Part shown: piece by piece, positions 1 through 10,589 of the stretch
Layout: every line of letters begins with the position of its first letter
Position numbering within the stretch: position 1 is the first letter of the stretch
Assembly (NCBI RefSeq): GCF_019139815.1
Contig: NZ_CP077079.1
Span: 5,339,001-5,403,000 of the forward strand
Direction: 5' to 3'
DNA: 64,000 bases
DNA from: Pseudomonas asgharzadehiana
Lineage (GTDB): Bacteria > Pseudomonadota > Gammaproteobacteria > Pseudomonadales > Pseudomonadaceae
Translations under genes and position numbers: made by a program
The notes under the pieces: model-generated
The model's input: only the letters and a program-made list of their open reading frames with translations
What the model was told of the DNA's origin: nothing
The model's database searches: none

Positions 1-962
1 TCAGCCGGTGCCAAGGCCAGCCGCGCGACCAGATCGGCAAACAACAGCAAACTCGCGCCCGCCAATACCGAAGCCGGCAACAACACCCGGTGATCAGGCC
101 CCGCCAGCAACCGCACCAAATGCGGCACTACCAGCCCGACAAAACCAATCATGCCCGCCGCCGCCACCGCAGCCCCTACCCCCAAGGCAGTGCAGAACAC
201 CAATTCACGCTTGAGCCTTTCAACGTCAATTCCAAGATGATTGGCCTCGGATTCACCCAGCAACAATGCATTCAGTGCTTTCGCCCGGCGCGGCAACCAC
301 AGCGCCACCCCAGCGCTGACCAGCAGCAACGGCCACAACCGCGAATAACTGGCACCGTTGAGGCTGCCCAGATTCCAGAACGCCAGAGTGCGCAGAGTGG
401 CGTCATCCGCCAGGTAGGTGAACAGGCCTACCGCCGAACCGGCCAACGCCGTAAGGGCGATACCCGCGAGCAGCATCGTCGCGACATTGGTCTGGCCGTT
501 ATGCCGCCCCAGGCGATAGACCAGCGCGGTAACGCCCAACCCGCCCAAAAAAGCGCACAACGACAGCAAGTAGGGCCCGAGTGCATCCGGCAGCCCACCC
601 AACAGCGAACCGCCGACAATCGCGATAGCCGCCCCCAGCGCCGCGCCACTGGAAACGCCCACCAAACCCGGATCTGCCAGCGGGTTGCGAAACAGCCCCT
701 GCATCGCCACGCCCGACAAGGCCAATACGCCACCCACCGCCAGGCCCAGCAAGGTTCGCGGCAGACGAATCTGCCCCAGGATCAGTTCAGCCTGCTCCAA
801 ACCTTGCGCTTCGATCGGCACGCCGACCAACCGCAACGCCGCCTTGAGCGTATCCAGCAACGGCAAACTCACCGGCCCCAGTGCCAACGAGAGCCAGGTC
901 GCTAACACACACAACAGCGACAGCCCGACAAACAGTGTTTTCGGTTTAACCAGAGAGGTCAT
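1..962 (-). CDS. hmuU: Heme (hemin) ABC transporter permease HmuU, 3' end cut by the window
   Basis: Inner-membrane permease of the FecCD/BtuC type, moving heme from the periplasmic binding protein into the cytoplasm. The translated frame starts MTSLVKPKTLFVGL, has a long series of hydrophobic segments, and carries the family motifs LPRTLLGLAVGG and GLVGVSSGAALGA near residues 70-110 and GLVVPHLVRL near residue 270. About 320 residues are visible; the stop and the expected ATPase gene hmuV lie left of base 1. Its ATG overlaps the hmuT stop in an ATGA, so the two are translationally coupled. The heme assignment rests on the HmuT neighbour; the permease alone could equally serve a siderophore or cobalamin. 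Confidence 0.85.
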   Translation of the reverse strand, partial: MTSLVKPKTLFVGLSLLCVLATWLSLALGPVSLPLLDTLKAALRLVGVPIEAQGLEQAELILGQIRLPRTLLGLAVGGVLALSGVAMQGLFRNPLADPGLVGVSSGAALGAAIAIVGGSLLGGLPDALGPYLLSLCAFLGGLGVTALVYRLGRHNGQTNVATMLLAGIALTALAGSAVGLFTYLADDATLRTLAFWNLGSLNGASYSRLWPLLLVSAGVALWLPRRAKALNALLLGESEANHLGIDVERLKRELVFCTALGVGAAVAAAGMIGFVGLVVPHLVRLLAGPDHRVLLPASVLAGASLLLFADLVARLALAPA

Positions 963-1837
963 GGGGAAGGCTTGGCCTGAGGCGGATAAAAGCCGCTGGA
1001 TAAATGCACCAGGCTTTGCGGCAGGCGCGGCCCAAGCCCGCCCACCAACAGCGTCGGATCCAATTCAAATACTCGCCCATTCTTTGCGGCAGGCGTTGAA
1101 GCCAGGATCGGATTTTCCTTGAACAACGCCGCGCGTGCCGCATCCCCCGTAAGGGCACGGTCAGCAAATACCAGTACATCCGGGCTCAACCCTGCCAGCG
1201 ACTCCACGGAAAACGGTTTGTAACCACTATGGGTGGCCAAGTTATGCCCACCCGCCTGCCGCAGCACCCAATCGCCCGCCGTGTCTTTACCGGCGATCAA
1301 CGGCTTGCCCCCGGCATGGCCGATCAGCAACAACACACCCGGCGCCTTTTGCGTGGACCGGGCGTTGGCAACCCAGTTTTTTTGCTGAACCAGCGCCTGT
1401 TCATATCCGGCAAACAATTCGCGGGCCTTGGTTTCGTCCCCGAGTAATTTGCCCAGGTGTTGAAGATTGCCGTTCAAGCTCGGCAGATCTGGCTGCGCGG
1501 AGAACATTTCGACCTGGACACCTGCGTTGCGAATCTGCGCCAGCACCGGCGGCGGCCCCATCTCTTCGGTACCCACCAACACCTGGGGGCGCAGGCTGAG
1601 AATACCTTCGGCCGACAACTGCCGCTGATAACCAATGCTGGGTAGGGCCTTGAGCGATTCAGGATGCTGACTGGTGGTATCCACCCCCACCAGTTTCGAC
1701 TCGCCGCCCAACGCCGTCACCCATTCAGACAGCGCCCCACCGGCACTCACCCAGCGTTGTGGCGGCTCAGAGGCTTGCGCCCCGGGGTTGACCAGCAGTC
1801 CGACAACAAGCGCAATAGCGCTGGCACTCAGGCGCAT
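959..1837 (-). CDS. hmuT: Heme ABC transporter periplasmic substrate-binding protein HmuT
   Basis: Periplasmic binding protein (TroA/BtuF fold, PF01497) that captures heme and delivers it to HmuU. The ATG at 1837 is chosen because AAGGA lies 9 bases upstream and the protein then opens with a clean signal peptide, MRLSASAIALVVGLLVNPG, probably cut after AQA; an in-frame start at 1879 would add 14 residues ahead of the signal. The mature part has the typical heme-binding-protein pattern RWVSAGGALSEWVTALG, then VGVDTTSQHPESLKALPSIGY, and GTEEMGPPPVL. Length 292 aa is normal. It is the first visible gene of a hmuT-hmuU operon, with a possible Fur site upstream near 1950. Confidence 0.88.
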   Translation of the reverse strand: MRLSASAIALVVGLLVNPGAQASEPPQRWVSAGGALSEWVTALGGESKLVGVDTTSQHPESLKALPSIGYQRQLSAEGILSLRPQVLVGTEEMGPPPVLAQIRNAGVQVEMFSAQPDLPSLNGNLQHLGKLLGDETKARELFAGYEQALVQQKNWVANARSTQKAPGVLLLIGHAGGKPLIAGKDTAGDWVLRQAGGHNLATHSGYKPFSVESLAGLSPDVLVFADRALTGDAARAALFKENPILASTPAAKNGRVFELDPTLLVGGLGPRLPQSLVHLSSGFYPPQAKPSP

Positions 1838-1946
1838 AACAGGGTTTCCTTCCAGAAGCAGGGCCTCTTGAGCGCTCACGAATGTGACAGATAATCCCTG
1901 CCAGGCATCGAACCGAGTACCCAGTCAGCAAACGGGCGAAGCCGGC

Positions 1947-1971
1947 ATTTGATAATTGTTTGCATTTGAAC
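1947..1971. promoter_or_regulatory. Possible Fur box between hmuT and the Rieske gene
   Basis: GATAATTGTTTGCATTTGA (from 1951) matches about 10 of 19 positions of the classical Fur consensus, with a perfect GATAAT half. It lies in the divergent gap upstream of the heme transporter genes, where iron control is expected. The match is imperfect and the promoter was not resolved. Confidence 0.4.
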
Positions 1972-1993
1972 GTCAAGGCACTTAAGGATTGTA

Positions 1994-2311
1994 ATGAAGT
2001 TTCTCTGCCCCTCTGATGAGCTAGCGCCAGACAGCAGCCGCGGGTTTGATATCGACGGCTGCAAGCTATTGGCGGTGCGCCGGGAGGGCATTGCCTACTT
2101 CTATATCAACCGCTGCCCCCATCGAGGCATCCCCCTGGAATGGCACCCTGATCGCTTCCTCGACGACAGCGCCAGCCTGATCCAGTGCGCCACCCACGGT
2201 GCACTGTTCCTGATCGAGAGCGGCGAATGCATCGCAGGCCCGTGCGCCGGCAAGAGTCTCATTGCGCTGCCCGGCCGTGAAGACGAACAAGGCCTGTGGG
2301 TAGACGTCTAG
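1994..2311 (+). CDS. Rieske [2Fe-2S] family protein
   Basis: Small stand-alone Rieske ferredoxin-type protein of 105 aa. The two cluster-binding motifs are clear: CPHRG (Cys and His two residues apart) near residue 41 and CATHG near residue 70, the second followed by the usual [20 protein letters not shown] strand region. Proteins of this type carry electrons to oxygenases or are of unknown role; no partner oxygenase is adjacent. It is divergent from hmuT, and its TAG stop overlaps the sfsA stop on the other strand within the single tetranucleotide CTAG (2308-2311), so transcription of the two genes converges with no spacer. Confidence 0.85.
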   Translation: MKFLCPSDELAPDSSRGFDIDGCKLLAVRREGIAYFYINRCPHRGIPLEWHPDRFLDDSASLIQCATHGALFLIESGECIAGPCAGKSLIALPGREDEQGLWVDV

Positions 2312-3018
2312 TCGAGCAGCACGTCCAATCGGCGGTCCACGCCAATTTCCTCGGAGGTCACCCGTACGCCATAGGCCAGCACTTCCACGCCGGCCGCCTT
2401 GGCTTCGCGCAGGGCCGCAGCGTAGATGGCGTCGATTTCCACCGCCGGGCGCACCGCATCAATGCCCGACAGGTTGACGCAATACAACTGCACCGCCCGC
2501 ACACCCTGCCGCGCCAGGTGCGCCAGCTCGCGCAGATGCTTGGCGCCACGCTGGGTCACCGCATCGGGGAAAGCGGCAACCCTGCTGTCGTCAAAGCCCA
2601 GGGTGACGCTTTTAACTTCCACGTAGGCCGCGCCGTCCGGGTATTCCAGCCGGAAGTCGATCCGACTTTTCTCCTGACCGTAGGGCACTTCACGCTTCAA
2701 TGCGGTGAAGCCGTTGAGTTCCGTGATCACGCCCGCGCGCAACGCTTCCTCCACCAACTGATTGGCGCGCGCCGTGTTCACACATGCCAGGCGCCCTTGC
2801 GGTGTTTCGGCAATTTCCCAGGTACCAGGCAATTTACGCTTGGGGTCACTGGAACGGCTGAACCAGACCTGCCCGCCTTCGACCATGCAATTGAGCATGG
2901 AACCGGTGTTTGGACAGTGAATGGTGAGCAACTCGCCGGTAACGGTTTCGATATCGGTGAGAAAGCGCTTGTAGCGCCGGATCAGCCGACCCTCTTCGAG
3001 GGGAGGATGAAAACGCAT
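2308..3018 (-). CDS. sfsA: Sugar fermentation stimulation protein homolog SfsA
   Basis: 236-aa member of the SfsA family, which in E. coli affects maltose metabolism and binds DNA non-specifically; biochemical function is unsettled. Hallmarks are the N-terminal [20 protein letters not shown], then CPNTGSM and a C-terminal [16 protein letters not shown] nuclease-like core. The start at 3018 is chosen because ATG there overlaps the stop of the upstream aminotransferase (TGATG), indicating coupled translation; an in-frame start at 3030 would lie inside that gene and precede the conserved N-terminus. Confidence 0.9.
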   Translation of the reverse strand: MRFHPPLEEGRLIRRYKRFLTDIETVTGELLTIHCPNTGSMLNCMVEGGQVWFSRSSDPKRKLPGTWEIAETPQGRLACVNTARANQLVEEALRAGVITELNGFTALKREVPYGQEKSRIDFRLEYPDGAAYVEVKSVTLGFDDSRVAAFPDAVTQRGAKHLRELAHLARQGVRAVQLYCVNLSGIDAVRPAVEIDAIYAAALREAKAAGVEVLAYGVRVTSEEIGVDRRLDVLLD

Positions 3019-4190
3019 CAGCCTTGCCAACTCCGCAGACCACGGGCAATTCGCTCTACGGCTTCCTGTAGGCGCTCAAGGTTTTGGGTGTAGGCAAAAC
3101 GCACGTGGTGGCCGGCTTGATAGCGACCAAAATCCAATCCGGGGGTAAAGGCGACGTGTTCGGTTTCCAGGAAGTGACGACAAAACGCGAAGGCATCACC
3201 GCCGAACGCGCGGATATCGGCGTACAAATAGAATGCACCTTGCGGCTCTATCGCGATGCCGAAACCCAGTTCGCGCAGGGCCGGCAATAGAAAGTCGCGA
3301 CGGCGGCCAAATTCGGTGCGGCGCTCTTCCAGAATGCTCAGGGTTTGCGGGGTAAAGCAGGCCAGCGCCGCATGCTGAGCCATGCTGGGTGCGCTGATAT
3401 AGAGGTTCTGCGCCAGTTTTTCCAGTTCACTTACCGCCGCCGGCGGGGCTACCAGCCACCCCAGGCGCCAGCCGGTCATACCGAAATACTTGGAAAAACT
3501 ATTGAGCACGAAGGCATCGTCGTCGACTTCCAGCACACTCGCGGCGTCTGTGCCGTAAGTCAGACCGTGATAGATCTCGTCCACCACCAGATGGCCGTCA
3601 CGTGCCTTGATCGCGCTCGAAAGCCCAGCCAACTCGTCCCGCGTGAGCATCGTCCCGGTAGGGTTGGCCGGAGAGGCGACCAGCGCGCCTACGCTGTCCT
3701 GGTCCCAGTGCTTGGCGACCAGGTCGGCAGTCAACTGGTAGCGCACTTCAGGGCCCACGGGCACCAGTTGGGCGGCACCTTCAACCAGCCGCAGAAAGTG
3801 CCGGTTACAGGGGTAACCGGGATCTGCCAGCAGCCAGTGCTTACCCGGATCGACCAGCAGGCTGCTGGCCAACAACAACGCGCCGGAACCGCCAGGCGTG
3901 ATCAGAATGCGCTCGGGGTCTACGCACAATCCGTAACGCTGCTGGTAAAACCCGCTGATGGCTTCGCGCAACTCCGGCAAGCCACGAGCGGCCGTGTAAC
4001 GGGTCTTGCCATTGGCCAGCGCCGCCTGGCCGGCCTGGATAATCGGCTCGGCGGTAGTGAAATCCGGCTCGCCGATTTCCAGGTGGATCACATCATGGCC
4101 AGCAGCCTGCAGCTCATTGGCCCGCGCCAGCAATGCCATGACATGAAAAGGTTCGATGGCGCGACTGCGCGCACTGTAGGGCTGAGCCAT
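3018..4190 (-). CDS. PLP-dependent class I/II aminotransferase
   Basis: 390-aa fold-type I aminotransferase of the aspartate/aromatic family. PLP-binding residues can be placed: the Schiff-base lysine is K234 in [12 protein letters not shown], with N176 (SPANPTG), D204 and Y207 (VVDEIYHGL), and an arginine just after the lysine loop. The N-terminal LEIGEPDF is typical of the AatA/MalY-like subgroup. Substrate cannot be read from sequence; it is often annotated only as pyridoxal phosphate-dependent aminotransferase. AAGGAAGG lies before the ATG at 4190. It is transcribed with sfsA (1-bp overlap). Confidence 0.88.
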   Translation of the reverse strand: MAQPYSARSRAIEPFHVMALLARANELQAAGHDVIHLEIGEPDFTTAEPIIQAGQAALANGKTRYTAARGLPELREAISGFYQQRYGLCVDPERILITPGGSGALLLASSLLVDPGKHWLLADPGYPCNRHFLRLVEGAAQLVPVGPEVRYQLTADLVAKHWDQDSVGALVASPANPTGTMLTRDELAGLSSAIKARDGHLVVDEIYHGLTYGTDAASVLEVDDDAFVLNSFSKYFGMTGWRLGWLVAPPAAVSELEKLAQNLYISAPSMAQHAALACFTPQTLSILEERRTEFGRRRDFLLPALRELGFGIAIEPQGAFYLYADIRAFGGDAFAFCRHFLETEHVAFTPGLDFGRYQAGHHVRFAYTQNLERLQEAVERIARGLRSWQG

Positions 4191-4509
4191 TAGCCTTCCT
4201 TAACGGTGAGGACAAAATCCGGATTCTACCGAACCCTGGCGCTAAAACATGCTCTATTGCCTGTTCGGCCGCCTGTGTGGTCCGGGCAAGCGCGTACAAA
4301 ACGACTAAAATCAACATCCGAGCCGAGACATACCCAGCCACGACAGGCGATTGCAGTTTGCAACCTCTGCGCGACGGGCCTCGACAACCGGGAGTGGCGC
4401 ACCCCGAATCTATCTGGTAAGTTCGCCCGCTTGCAGCCGCAGGGCCGGCAGGTGTCGGTGACGTTGCAATCCTGCGCAATGGATTAGAAGAGTGAGAGGC
4501 GGTCTATTC
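4191..4509. other. Divergent intergenic region, aminotransferase / dksA
   Basis: 319 bases between divergent genes. It must hold the promoters of both, but I could not fix a convincing -35/-10 pair for either. A small hairpin TTGCAGTTTGCAA lies near 4351. Open frames here (for example 4206-4487 on the plus strand) have no recognisable product and no clear ribosome binding site, so none is called. Confidence 0.5.
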
Positions 4510-4941
4510 ATGTCCACCCAAGACAAGCAAAACATCAGCGGCTTCGAACCTTACGTAGAAAAGAAAGGTGAGGAGTACATGGGCGAGCCCATGCGCGCGC
4601 ATTTCACCAAGATCCTGAACAAGTGGAAACAGGACTTGATGCAGGAAGTTGACCGCACCGTTGACCACATGAAGGACGAAGCAGCCAATTTTCCTGACCC
4701 GGCCGACCGTGCCAGCCAGGAGGAAGAATTTGCCCTCGAACTGCGCGCCCGTGACCGCGAGCGCAAGCTGATCAAGAAGATCGACAAGACCCTGCAACTG
4801 ATCAAGGACGAAGAATACGGCTGGTGCGAATCCTGCGGCGTCGAGATCGGCATTCGCCGCCTGGAAGCCCGCCCGACTGCGGACCTGTGCGTAGACTGCA
4901 AGACCTTGGCCGAAATCAAGGAAAAACAGGTCGGCAAGTAA
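4510..4941 (+). CDS. dksA: RNA polymerase-binding transcription factor DksA
   Basis: 143-aa DksA that inserts its coiled coil into the RNA polymerase secondary channel and, with ppGpp, adjusts rRNA and amino-acid promoters. The coiled coil tip carries the expected D63-x2-D66-x-A68 (DPADRA), and the zinc finger is complete: C106, C109, C127, C130, so this is the zinc-binding paralog rather than a zinc-free DksA2. The ATG at 4510 has GAGAGG about 10 bases upstream; a GTG at 4492 lies before that site and is rejected. It is followed by a strong hairpin and then gluQRS, the arrangement usual in gammaproteobacteria. Confidence 0.95.
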   Translation: MSTQDKQNISGFEPYVEKKGEEYMGEPMRAHFTKILNKWKQDLMQEVDRTVDHMKDEAANFPDPADRASQEEEFALELRARDRERKLIKKIDKTLQLIKDEEYGWCESCGVEIGIRRLEARPTADLCVDCKTLAEIKEKQVGK

Positions 4942-4958
4942 TCCTGCCGGGCTGAACG

Positions 4959-4990
4959 AATGGGGCGTGCGAACGCCCCATTTCTGTTTC
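4959..4990 (+). terminator. Rho-independent terminator after dksA
   Basis: Stem AATGGGGCGT / ACGCCCCATT with a GCGA loop, followed by a T-rich stretch (TTTCTGTTT). It sits 18 bases after dksA and 35 bases before gluQRS, so gluQRS is probably expressed by read-through or from its own promoter. Confidence 0.8.
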
Positions 4991-5024
4991 TGGCGTTTAC
5001 CGATTTTCCAGTAGTATCCGGCCC

Positions 5025-5912
5025 ATGACAGCCTCTACCTATATCGGGCGTTTTGCCCCCACGCCCAGCGGCCATTTGCATTTCGGCTCACTGGTCGCCG
5101 CCCTCGCTTCTTACCTTGACGCCCGCGCCCACAAAGGCCGTTGGCTGATGCGCATGGAAGACCTTGACCCTCCCCGCGAAGAGCCCGGCGCACAGGCTGC
5201 GATTCTTCATGCATTGGAAAGCTATGGTTTCGAATGGGACGGTGAACTGGTCCGACAAAGCGAGCGGCATGATGCCTACGCCAAGGTATTGAACGACCTG
5301 TTCAACCATGGCTTGGCCTACGCCTGCACCTGCTCGCGCAAACAGCTGGAACCCTATAACGGGATCTATCCCGGCCTGTGCCGCAATGCCGGCCATGAGC
5401 AGCAGAATGCGGCCATCCGCTTGCGTGTTCCTGAGCTGGAATACCACTTTACCGACCGCGTGCAAGGCGAATTCCGACAACACTTGGGCCGCGATGCAGG
5501 AGACTTCGTTATCCGTCGCCGTGACGGTCTCTACGCCTACCAACTGGCCGTGGTGCTGGATGATGCCTGGCAAGGCGTTACCGATATCGTGCGCGGCGCC
5601 GACCTGCTCGATTCCACCCCGCGCCAGCTGTACCTGCAAGAGCTGCTGGGCCTGCGCCAACCACGCTATTTGCACGTGCCATTGATCGTCCAGCCGGACG
5701 GTAACAAGCTGGGCAAGTCCTACCGTTCACCGCCGTTGACGCCAGGCCAGGCCACCCCCTTGCTGGTCAGGGCCTTGCGCGCGCTCGGCCAGCAACCGGC
5801 GGCCGAACTGCTTCATGCCAGCCCGCGGGAGCTGCTCGACTGGGGCATCGAGCACTGGGATGCCACACTGATCCCACGCACACTGACGCTGGCCGAGGCG
5901 CAATTGAGCTGA
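5025..5912 (+). CDS. gluQRS: Glutamyl-Q tRNA(Asp) synthetase GluQRS
   Basis: 295-aa truncated paralog of the GluRS catalytic domain that glutamylates queuosine at position 34 of tRNA(Asp). The HIGH-type signature is GRFAPTPSGHLHFGS (residues 8-22), and the KMSKS-type loop is reduced to GNKLGKSY. Zinc ligands typical of the family are present at C101, C103, Y115 and C119. There is no anticodon-binding domain, as expected. Linkage to dksA supports the call. The start ATG at 5025 follows the dksA terminator directly. Confidence 0.94.
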   Translation: MTASTYIGRFAPTPSGHLHFGSLVAALASYLDARAHKGRWLMRMEDLDPPREEPGAQAAILHALESYGFEWDGELVRQSERHDAYAKVLNDLFNHGLAYACTCSRKQLEPYNGIYPGLCRNAGHEQQNAAIRLRVPELEYHFTDRVQGEFRQHLGRDAGDFVIRRRDGLYAYQLAVVLDDAWQGVTDIVRGADLLDSTPRQLYLQELLGLRQPRYLHVPLIVQPDGNKLGKSYRSPPLTPGQATPLLVRALRALGQQPAAELLHASPRELLDWGIEHWDATLIPRTLTLAEAQLS

Positions 5913-5974
5913 AGGCGCTTGCAGCTTGCCCGGCATCCGTTACCATCGCCGCAGTTTTTTAATCAGAGGCCAAC

Positions 5975-6151
5975 ATGTACATCTATCGATTGGTCCTGCT
6001 GCTGGTCGTCGGGATCTACCTGTTTTCCCCCGCCATCATGGATTGGTGGATCGACGCCACGGGCGCCTGGTATCGCCCCTATCTGCTGTGGCTGATCCTG
6101 ATCGTCGTGACTTTCATCCTGCAGAGCCAAAAAGATGCCGATGAGCTTTAG
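5975..6151 (+). CDS. cbrX: Small membrane protein CbrX overlapping cbrA
   Basis: 58-aa protein beginning MYIYRLVLLLVVGIYLFSPA with two hydrophobic segments (about residues 5-20 and 36-50) separated by a tryptophan-rich stretch. Its frame runs 17 bases into the cbrA coding sequence, ending at TAG 6149-6151. This is the position of the small frame described upstream of cbrA in P. putida as cbrX, whose translation affects cbrA. AGAGG lies 8 bases before the ATG. Function of the peptide itself is unknown; translational coupling is inferred from the overlap. Confidence 0.8.
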   Translation: MYIYRLVLLLVVGIYLFSPAIMDWWIDATGAWYRPYLLWLILIVVTFILQSQKDADEL

Positions 6152-9089
6152 CCTCACCCAGATGTTGCTGATCAGCGCCGCCTACCTGGCCGCGCTGTTC
6201 GGCGTCGCCTGGATCAGTGAGCGCGGAATGATCCCGCGGGCGATCATTCGCCATCCGTTGACCTACACCTTGTCCCTTGGCGTGTACGCCAGCGCCTGGG
6301 CGTTTTATGGCACGGTCGGTCTGGCCTATCAGTACGGCTACGGTTTCCTGTCCAGCTACCTCGGTGTATCCGGCGCCTTTTTGCTGGCGCCGGTGCTGCT
6401 GTACCCGATCCTGAAGATCACCCGCACCTACCAACTGTCGTCCCTGGCCGACCTGTTTGCCTTCCGCTTTCGCAGCACCTGGGCCGGCGCATTGACAACC
6501 GTGTTCATGCTGATTGGCGTATTGCCCTTGCTGGCCTTGCAAATCCAGGCCGTGGCGGACTCCATCAGCATCCTCACCCGCGCACCGGTGCAACATGTGG
6601 TTGCCCTGGCCTTCTGTGCACTGATCAGCCTGTTTACGATTTTCTTCGGCTCGCGCCATATCGCCACCCGCGAGAAGCACGAAGGCCTGGTATTTGCGAT
6701 TGCCTTCGAGTCGGTGATCAAGCTGATCGCCATCGGCGGCGTGGGCCTCTATGCGCTTTACGGCGTATTCGATGGTCCCCAACAGCTGGAACTGTGGCTG
6801 CTGCAAAACCAGACCGCCCTCGCCGCCCTGCACACGCCATTGCAGGAGGGCCCTTGGCGTACGCTGCTGCTGGTGTTCTTCGCCTCGGCAATCGTGATGC
6901 CGCACATGTACCACATGACATTTACCGAGAACCTCAACCCACGCTCGCTGGTCAGCGCCAGTTGGGGCTTGCCGCTGTTCCTGCTGCTGATGAGCCTGGC
7001 GGTGCCGTTGATTCTGTGGGCGGGCCTCAAGCTGGGCGCCACCACCAACCCCGAATATTTCACGCTCGGCATCGGCATTGCCGCCAATAGTCCCGCGCTG
7101 GCCCTGCTCGCGTATGTAGGTGGTTTGTCGGCCGCCAGCGGCTTGATCATCGTCACCACCCTGGCGCTGTCGGGCATGGCGCTTAACCACCTGGTGCTGC
7201 CGCTGTACCAGCCCCCCGCCGAAGGCAATATCTACCGTTGGCTGAAGTGGACGCGTCGCGCGCTGATTGTCGCGATCATCATGGCCGGCTACGGCTTCTA
7301 CCTGTTGCTGGGCGCCGGGCAAGACCTCGCCAACCTTGGCATCGTTGCGTTTGTCGCCACCCTGCAGTTCTTGCCGGGCGTGTTGTCGGTGCTGTACTGG
7401 CCGACCGCCAATCGCCGTGGGTTTATCGCCGGTCTGCTCGCCGGGATTCTGGTCTGGGTCGTGACCATGCTGCTACCGCTGGTCGGGAACCTGCAGGGCT
7501 TCTACATCCCGCTGCTGAATATGATCTATGTGCTGGACGACACCAGTTGGCACATGGCCGCGATTGCTTCGTTGGCCGCCAACGTACTGATGTTCACCCT
7601 GATCTCGCTGTTCACCAATGCCAGCCCCGAGGAAACCAGCGCCGCCGAAGCCTGCGCCGTGGATAACGTGCGTCGCCCGCAACGTCGCGAATTGCACGCC
7701 GCCTCGCCCCAGGAGTTCGCCACGCAGTTGGCCAAGCCACTGGGCGCCAAGGCCGCACAAAAGGAAGTCGAGCAGGCGCTGCGCGATCTGTACCTGCCGT
7801 TCGACGAGCGGCGCCCCTATGCGCTGCGCCGCTTGCGCGACAGGATCGAGGCCAACTTGTCCGGCCTGATGGGCCCCAGCGTGTCCCAGGACATGGTGGA
7901 AACCTTCCTGCCCTACAAGGCTGGCGGCGAAAACTATGTCACCGAAGACATCCACTTCATCGAGAGCCGGCTGGAGGATTACCACTCACGCCTTACCGGC
8001 CTTGCCGCCGAACTCGACGCCTTGCGCCGCTACCACCGCCAGACCCTGCAGGAACTGCCGATGGGCGTGTGCTCACTGGCCAAGGATCAAGAGATCCTGA
8101 TGTGGAACAAAGCCATGGAAGAACTCACCGGTATCGCCGCGCAACGGGTCGTGGGGTCGCGCCTGAACACCCTGGGCGAGCCGTGGAAAGAACTGCTGCA
8201 AGGCTTTATCGACGTGCCCGATGAGCATTTGCACAAGCAGCACCTGGCCCTCGATGGCCAGACCCGCTGGCTCAACCTGCACAAAGCGGCCATCGACGAG
8301 CCCCTGGCCCCCGGTAACAGCGGCTTGGTGCTGCTGGTCGAAGACCTGACCGAAACCCAGATGCTCGAAGACAAACTGGTACACTCCGAACGTTTGGCCA
8401 GCATCGGGCGGCTGGCGGCGGGCGTGGCCCACGAGATCGGCAACCCGATTACCGGGATTGCCTGCCTGGCGCAAAACCTGCGCGAAGAACGCGAGGAAGA
8501 TGGCGAAATCATCGAAATCAGCGGGCAGATCCTCGAACAGACCAAACGCGTGTCACGCATCGTGCAGTCGCTGATGAGTTTTGCCCACGCCGGCGCCCAT
8601 CAGAACCTTGATGAGGCCGTGTGCCTGGCCGAAGTGGCACAGGACGCCATCGGGCTGCTGGCCTTGAACCGGCGCAATTTCGAAGTACAGTTTTTCAACC
8701 TGTGCGACCCGGACCATTGGGTCGACGGCGACTCACAACGCTTGGCCCAAGTGTTGATCAACCTGCTGTCAAACGCCCGCGATGCGACGCCCGCCGGTGG
8801 CGCAGTACGGGTCAAGAGTGAGGCTTTCGAGCACACGGTCGACCTGATCGTGGAGGACGAAGGCAGCGGCATTCCACAGAACATCATGGACCGATTGTTC
8901 GAACCCTTCTTCACCACCAAGGATCCGGGTGAAGGCACCGGTCTGGGCCTTGCACTGGTCTATTCCATCGTTGAAGAGCATTATGGACAAATCACCATCG
9001 ACAGCCCGGCTGACACCGAAAGCCAACGCGGCACCCGTATTCGGGTGACCTTGCCGCGTCATGTCGAAGCGACGTCCGCTGTGAACTGA
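6135..9089 (+). CDS. cbrA: Sensor histidine kinase CbrA (SLC5 transporter-kinase fusion)
   Basis: 984-aa kinase of the CbrAB two-component system, which governs carbon/nitrogen balance and use of less preferred carbon sources. The first ~500 residues form a 13-helix-type solute:sodium symporter (SLC5) domain, followed by a STAC-like linker, a PAS domain (about 640-740), HisKA with phospho-acceptor H766 ([11 protein letters not shown]) and HATPase_c with N (NLLSNARDA), G1 (DEGSGI) and G2 (GTGLGLAL) boxes. The SLC5 part has been shown to carry histidine in related species. An ATG six bases later (6141, MSFSLTQ) is an equally plausible start; neither has a strong ribosome site, consistent with coupling to cbrX. 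Confidence 0.95.
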   Translation: MPMSFSLTQMLLISAAYLAALFGVAWISERGMIPRAIIRHPLTYTLSLGVYASAWAFYGTVGLAYQYGYGFLSSYLGVSGAFLLAPVLLYPILKITRTYQLSSLADLFAFRFRSTWAGALTTVFMLIGVLPLLALQIQAVADSISILTRAPVQHVVALAFCALISLFTIFFGSRHIATREKHEGLVFAIAFESVIKLIAIGGVGLYALYGVFDGPQQLELWLLQNQTALAALHTPLQEGPWRTLLLVFFASAIVMPHMYHMTFTENLNPRSLVSASWGLPLFLLLMSLAVPLILWAGLKLGATTNPEYFTLGIGIAANSPALALLAYVGGLSAASGLIIVTTLALSGMALNHLVLPLYQPPAEGNIYRWLKWTRRALIVAIIMAGYGFYLLLGAGQDLANLGIVAFVATLQFLPGVLSVLYWPTANRRGFIAGLLAGILVWVVTMLLPLVGNLQGFYIPLLNMIYVLDDTSWHMAAIASLAANVLMFTLISLFTNASPEETSAAEACAVDNVRRPQRRELHAASPQEFATQLAKPLGAKAAQKEVEQALRDLYLPFDERRPYALRRLRDRIEANLSGLMGPSVSQDMVETFLPYKAGGENYVTEDIHFIESRLEDYHSRLTGLAAELDALRRYHRQTLQELPMGVCSLAKDQEILMWNKAMEELTGIAAQRVVGSRLNTLGEPWKELLQGFIDVPDEHLHKQHLALDGQTRWLNLHKAAIDEPLAPGNSGLVLLVEDLTETQMLEDKLVHSERLASIGRLAAGVAHEIGNPITGIACLAQNLREEREEDGEIIEISGQILEQTKRVSRIVQSLMSFAHAGAHQNLDEAVCLAEVAQDAIGLLALNRRNFEVQFFNLCDPDHWVDGDSQRLAQVLINLLSNARDATPAGGAVRVKSEAFEHTVDLIVEDEGSGIPQNIMDRLFEPFFTTKDPGEGTGLGLALVYSIVEEHYGQITIDSPADTESQRGTRIRVTLPRHVEATSAVN

Positions 9090-9111
9090 GACCGTCGAGA
9101 GAATTGAATCA

Positions 9112-10548
9112 ATGCCGCACATTTTGATCGTCGAAGACGAAACCATTATCCGCTCTGCCTTGCGTCGCCTGCTTGAACGCAATCAGTACCAGGTCAGCGA
9201 AGCCGGCTCGGTGCAGGAAGCACAAGAGCGTTTCAGCATCCCCACGTTCGACCTGATTGTCAGCGACCTGCGCCTGCCTGGCGCACCTGGCACCGAGTTG
9301 ATCAAGCTTGGCCAAGGCACCCCGGTGCTGATCATGACCAGCTACGCGAGCCTGCGCTCGGCGGTAGACTCGATGAAGATGGGCGCGGTGGACTACATTG
9401 CCAAGCCTTTCGATCACGATGAAATGCTCCAGGCCGTGGCGCGCATCCTGCGCGACCGTCAGTCGGCCAGCAGCGCACCGGCCGAACAACGCCCCACCGG
9501 CAAAGCCGCCGGCGGCGCCGACAAACCGGGCGTCGACAACAGTAATGGCGAGATCGGCATCATCGGCTCCTGCCCACCGATGCAGGACCTGTACGGCAAG
9601 ATCCGCAAAGTGGCGCCTACCGACTCCAATGTGCTGATCCAGGGCGAGTCGGGCACCGGTAAGGAACTGGTGGCTCGCGCCCTGCACAACCTGTCCAAGC
9701 GCGCCAAGGCACCGATGATCTCGGTGAACTGCGCGGCAATCCCCGAATCCCTGATCGAGTCCGAATTGTTCGGCCACGAAAAAGGCGCGTTTACCGGTGC
9801 CAGCGCCGGGCGTGCGGGCCTGGTGGAAGCGGCGGACGGCGGTACATTGTTCCTCGACGAAATTGGCGAGTTGCCATTGGAAGCACAGGCGCGATTGCTG
9901 CGCGTGCTGCAGGAAGGCGAGATCCGCCGCGTGGGTTCGGTGCAGTCGCAGAAGGTCGATGTTCGCCTGATCGCGGCCACCCACCGTGACCTCAAGAGCC
10001 TGGCCAAGATCGGCCAGTTCCGTGAAGACTTGTACTACCGCCTGCATGTGATCGCGCTCAAGCTGCCGGCCTTGCGCGAGCGTGGTGCCGACGTCAACGA
10101 GATCGCCAACGCGTTCCTGCTGCGCCAGAGTGCGCGCATCAACCGTACCGACCTGAGGTTTGCGCCGGATGCCGAGCAGGCGATCAGGCACTACTCGTGG
10201 CCGGGTAACGTGCGGGAACTGGAGAATGCGGTCGAGCGCGCGGTGATCCTGTCCGAGAGCCCGGAAATTTCCGCCGAGCTGCTGGGCATCGATATCGAAC
10301 TCAGCGACCTGGAGGATGACGATTTCATCGGCCTGGCCCCGCAACAGGGCGGTAGCAATACCAGCCATGAGCCAACCGAGGATTTGTCACTAGAAGATTA
10401 CTTCCAGCATTTTGTTCTGGAACATCAGGACCATATGACCGAAACCGAACTGGCGCGCAAACTGGGCGTGAGCCGTAAATGCCTGTGGGAGCGGCGCCAG
10501 CGCCTGGGCATCCCACGGCGCAAGACCGGTGTGGCCAGCGAAAGTTGA
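9112..10548 (+). CDS. cbrB: Sigma-54-dependent response regulator CbrB
   Basis: 478-aa NtrC-family activator and partner of CbrA. The receiver domain has the acidic pair E8/D9, phospho-acceptor D52, T76 and K98. The AAA+ domain has Walker A GESGTGKE and an intact GAFTGA loop for sigma-54 contact. A Fis-type helix-turn-helix ([24 protein letters not shown]) ends the protein. The gene lies 22 bases after cbrA, and its main known target, crcZ, is immediately downstream with recognisable CbrB sites. Confidence 0.96.
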   Translation: MPHILIVEDETIIRSALRRLLERNQYQVSEAGSVQEAQERFSIPTFDLIVSDLRLPGAPGTELIKLGQGTPVLIMTSYASLRSAVDSMKMGAVDYIAKPFDHDEMLQAVARILRDRQSASSAPAEQRPTGKAAGGADKPGVDNSNGEIGIIGSCPPMQDLYGKIRKVAPTDSNVLIQGESGTGKELVARALHNLSKRAKAPMISVNCAAIPESLIESELFGHEKGAFTGASAGRAGLVEAADGGTLFLDEIGELPLEAQARLLRVLQEGEIRRVGSVQSQKVDVRLIAATHRDLKSLAKIGQFREDLYYRLHVIALKLPALRERGADVNEIANAFLLRQSARINRTDLRFAPDAEQAIRHYSWPGNVRELENAVERAVILSESPEISAELLGIDIELSDLEDDDFIGLAPQQGGSNTSHEPTEDLSLEDYFQHFVLEHQDHMTETELARKLGVSRKCLWERRQRLGIPRRKTGVASES

Positions 10549-10589
10549 GGGCGCGCGCCCTTAGGTAACACCCACAGATGTGAAAAAAC

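Noticed and set aside
4206..4487. 93-codon plus-strand frame upstream of dksA
   Set aside because: No ribosome site, no family match, and it would fill the dksA promoter region.
6114..7322. Minus-strand frame of 402 codons opposite cbrA
   Set aside because: Gln/Gly/His-rich composition typical of antisense to a hydrophobic gene; no motif.
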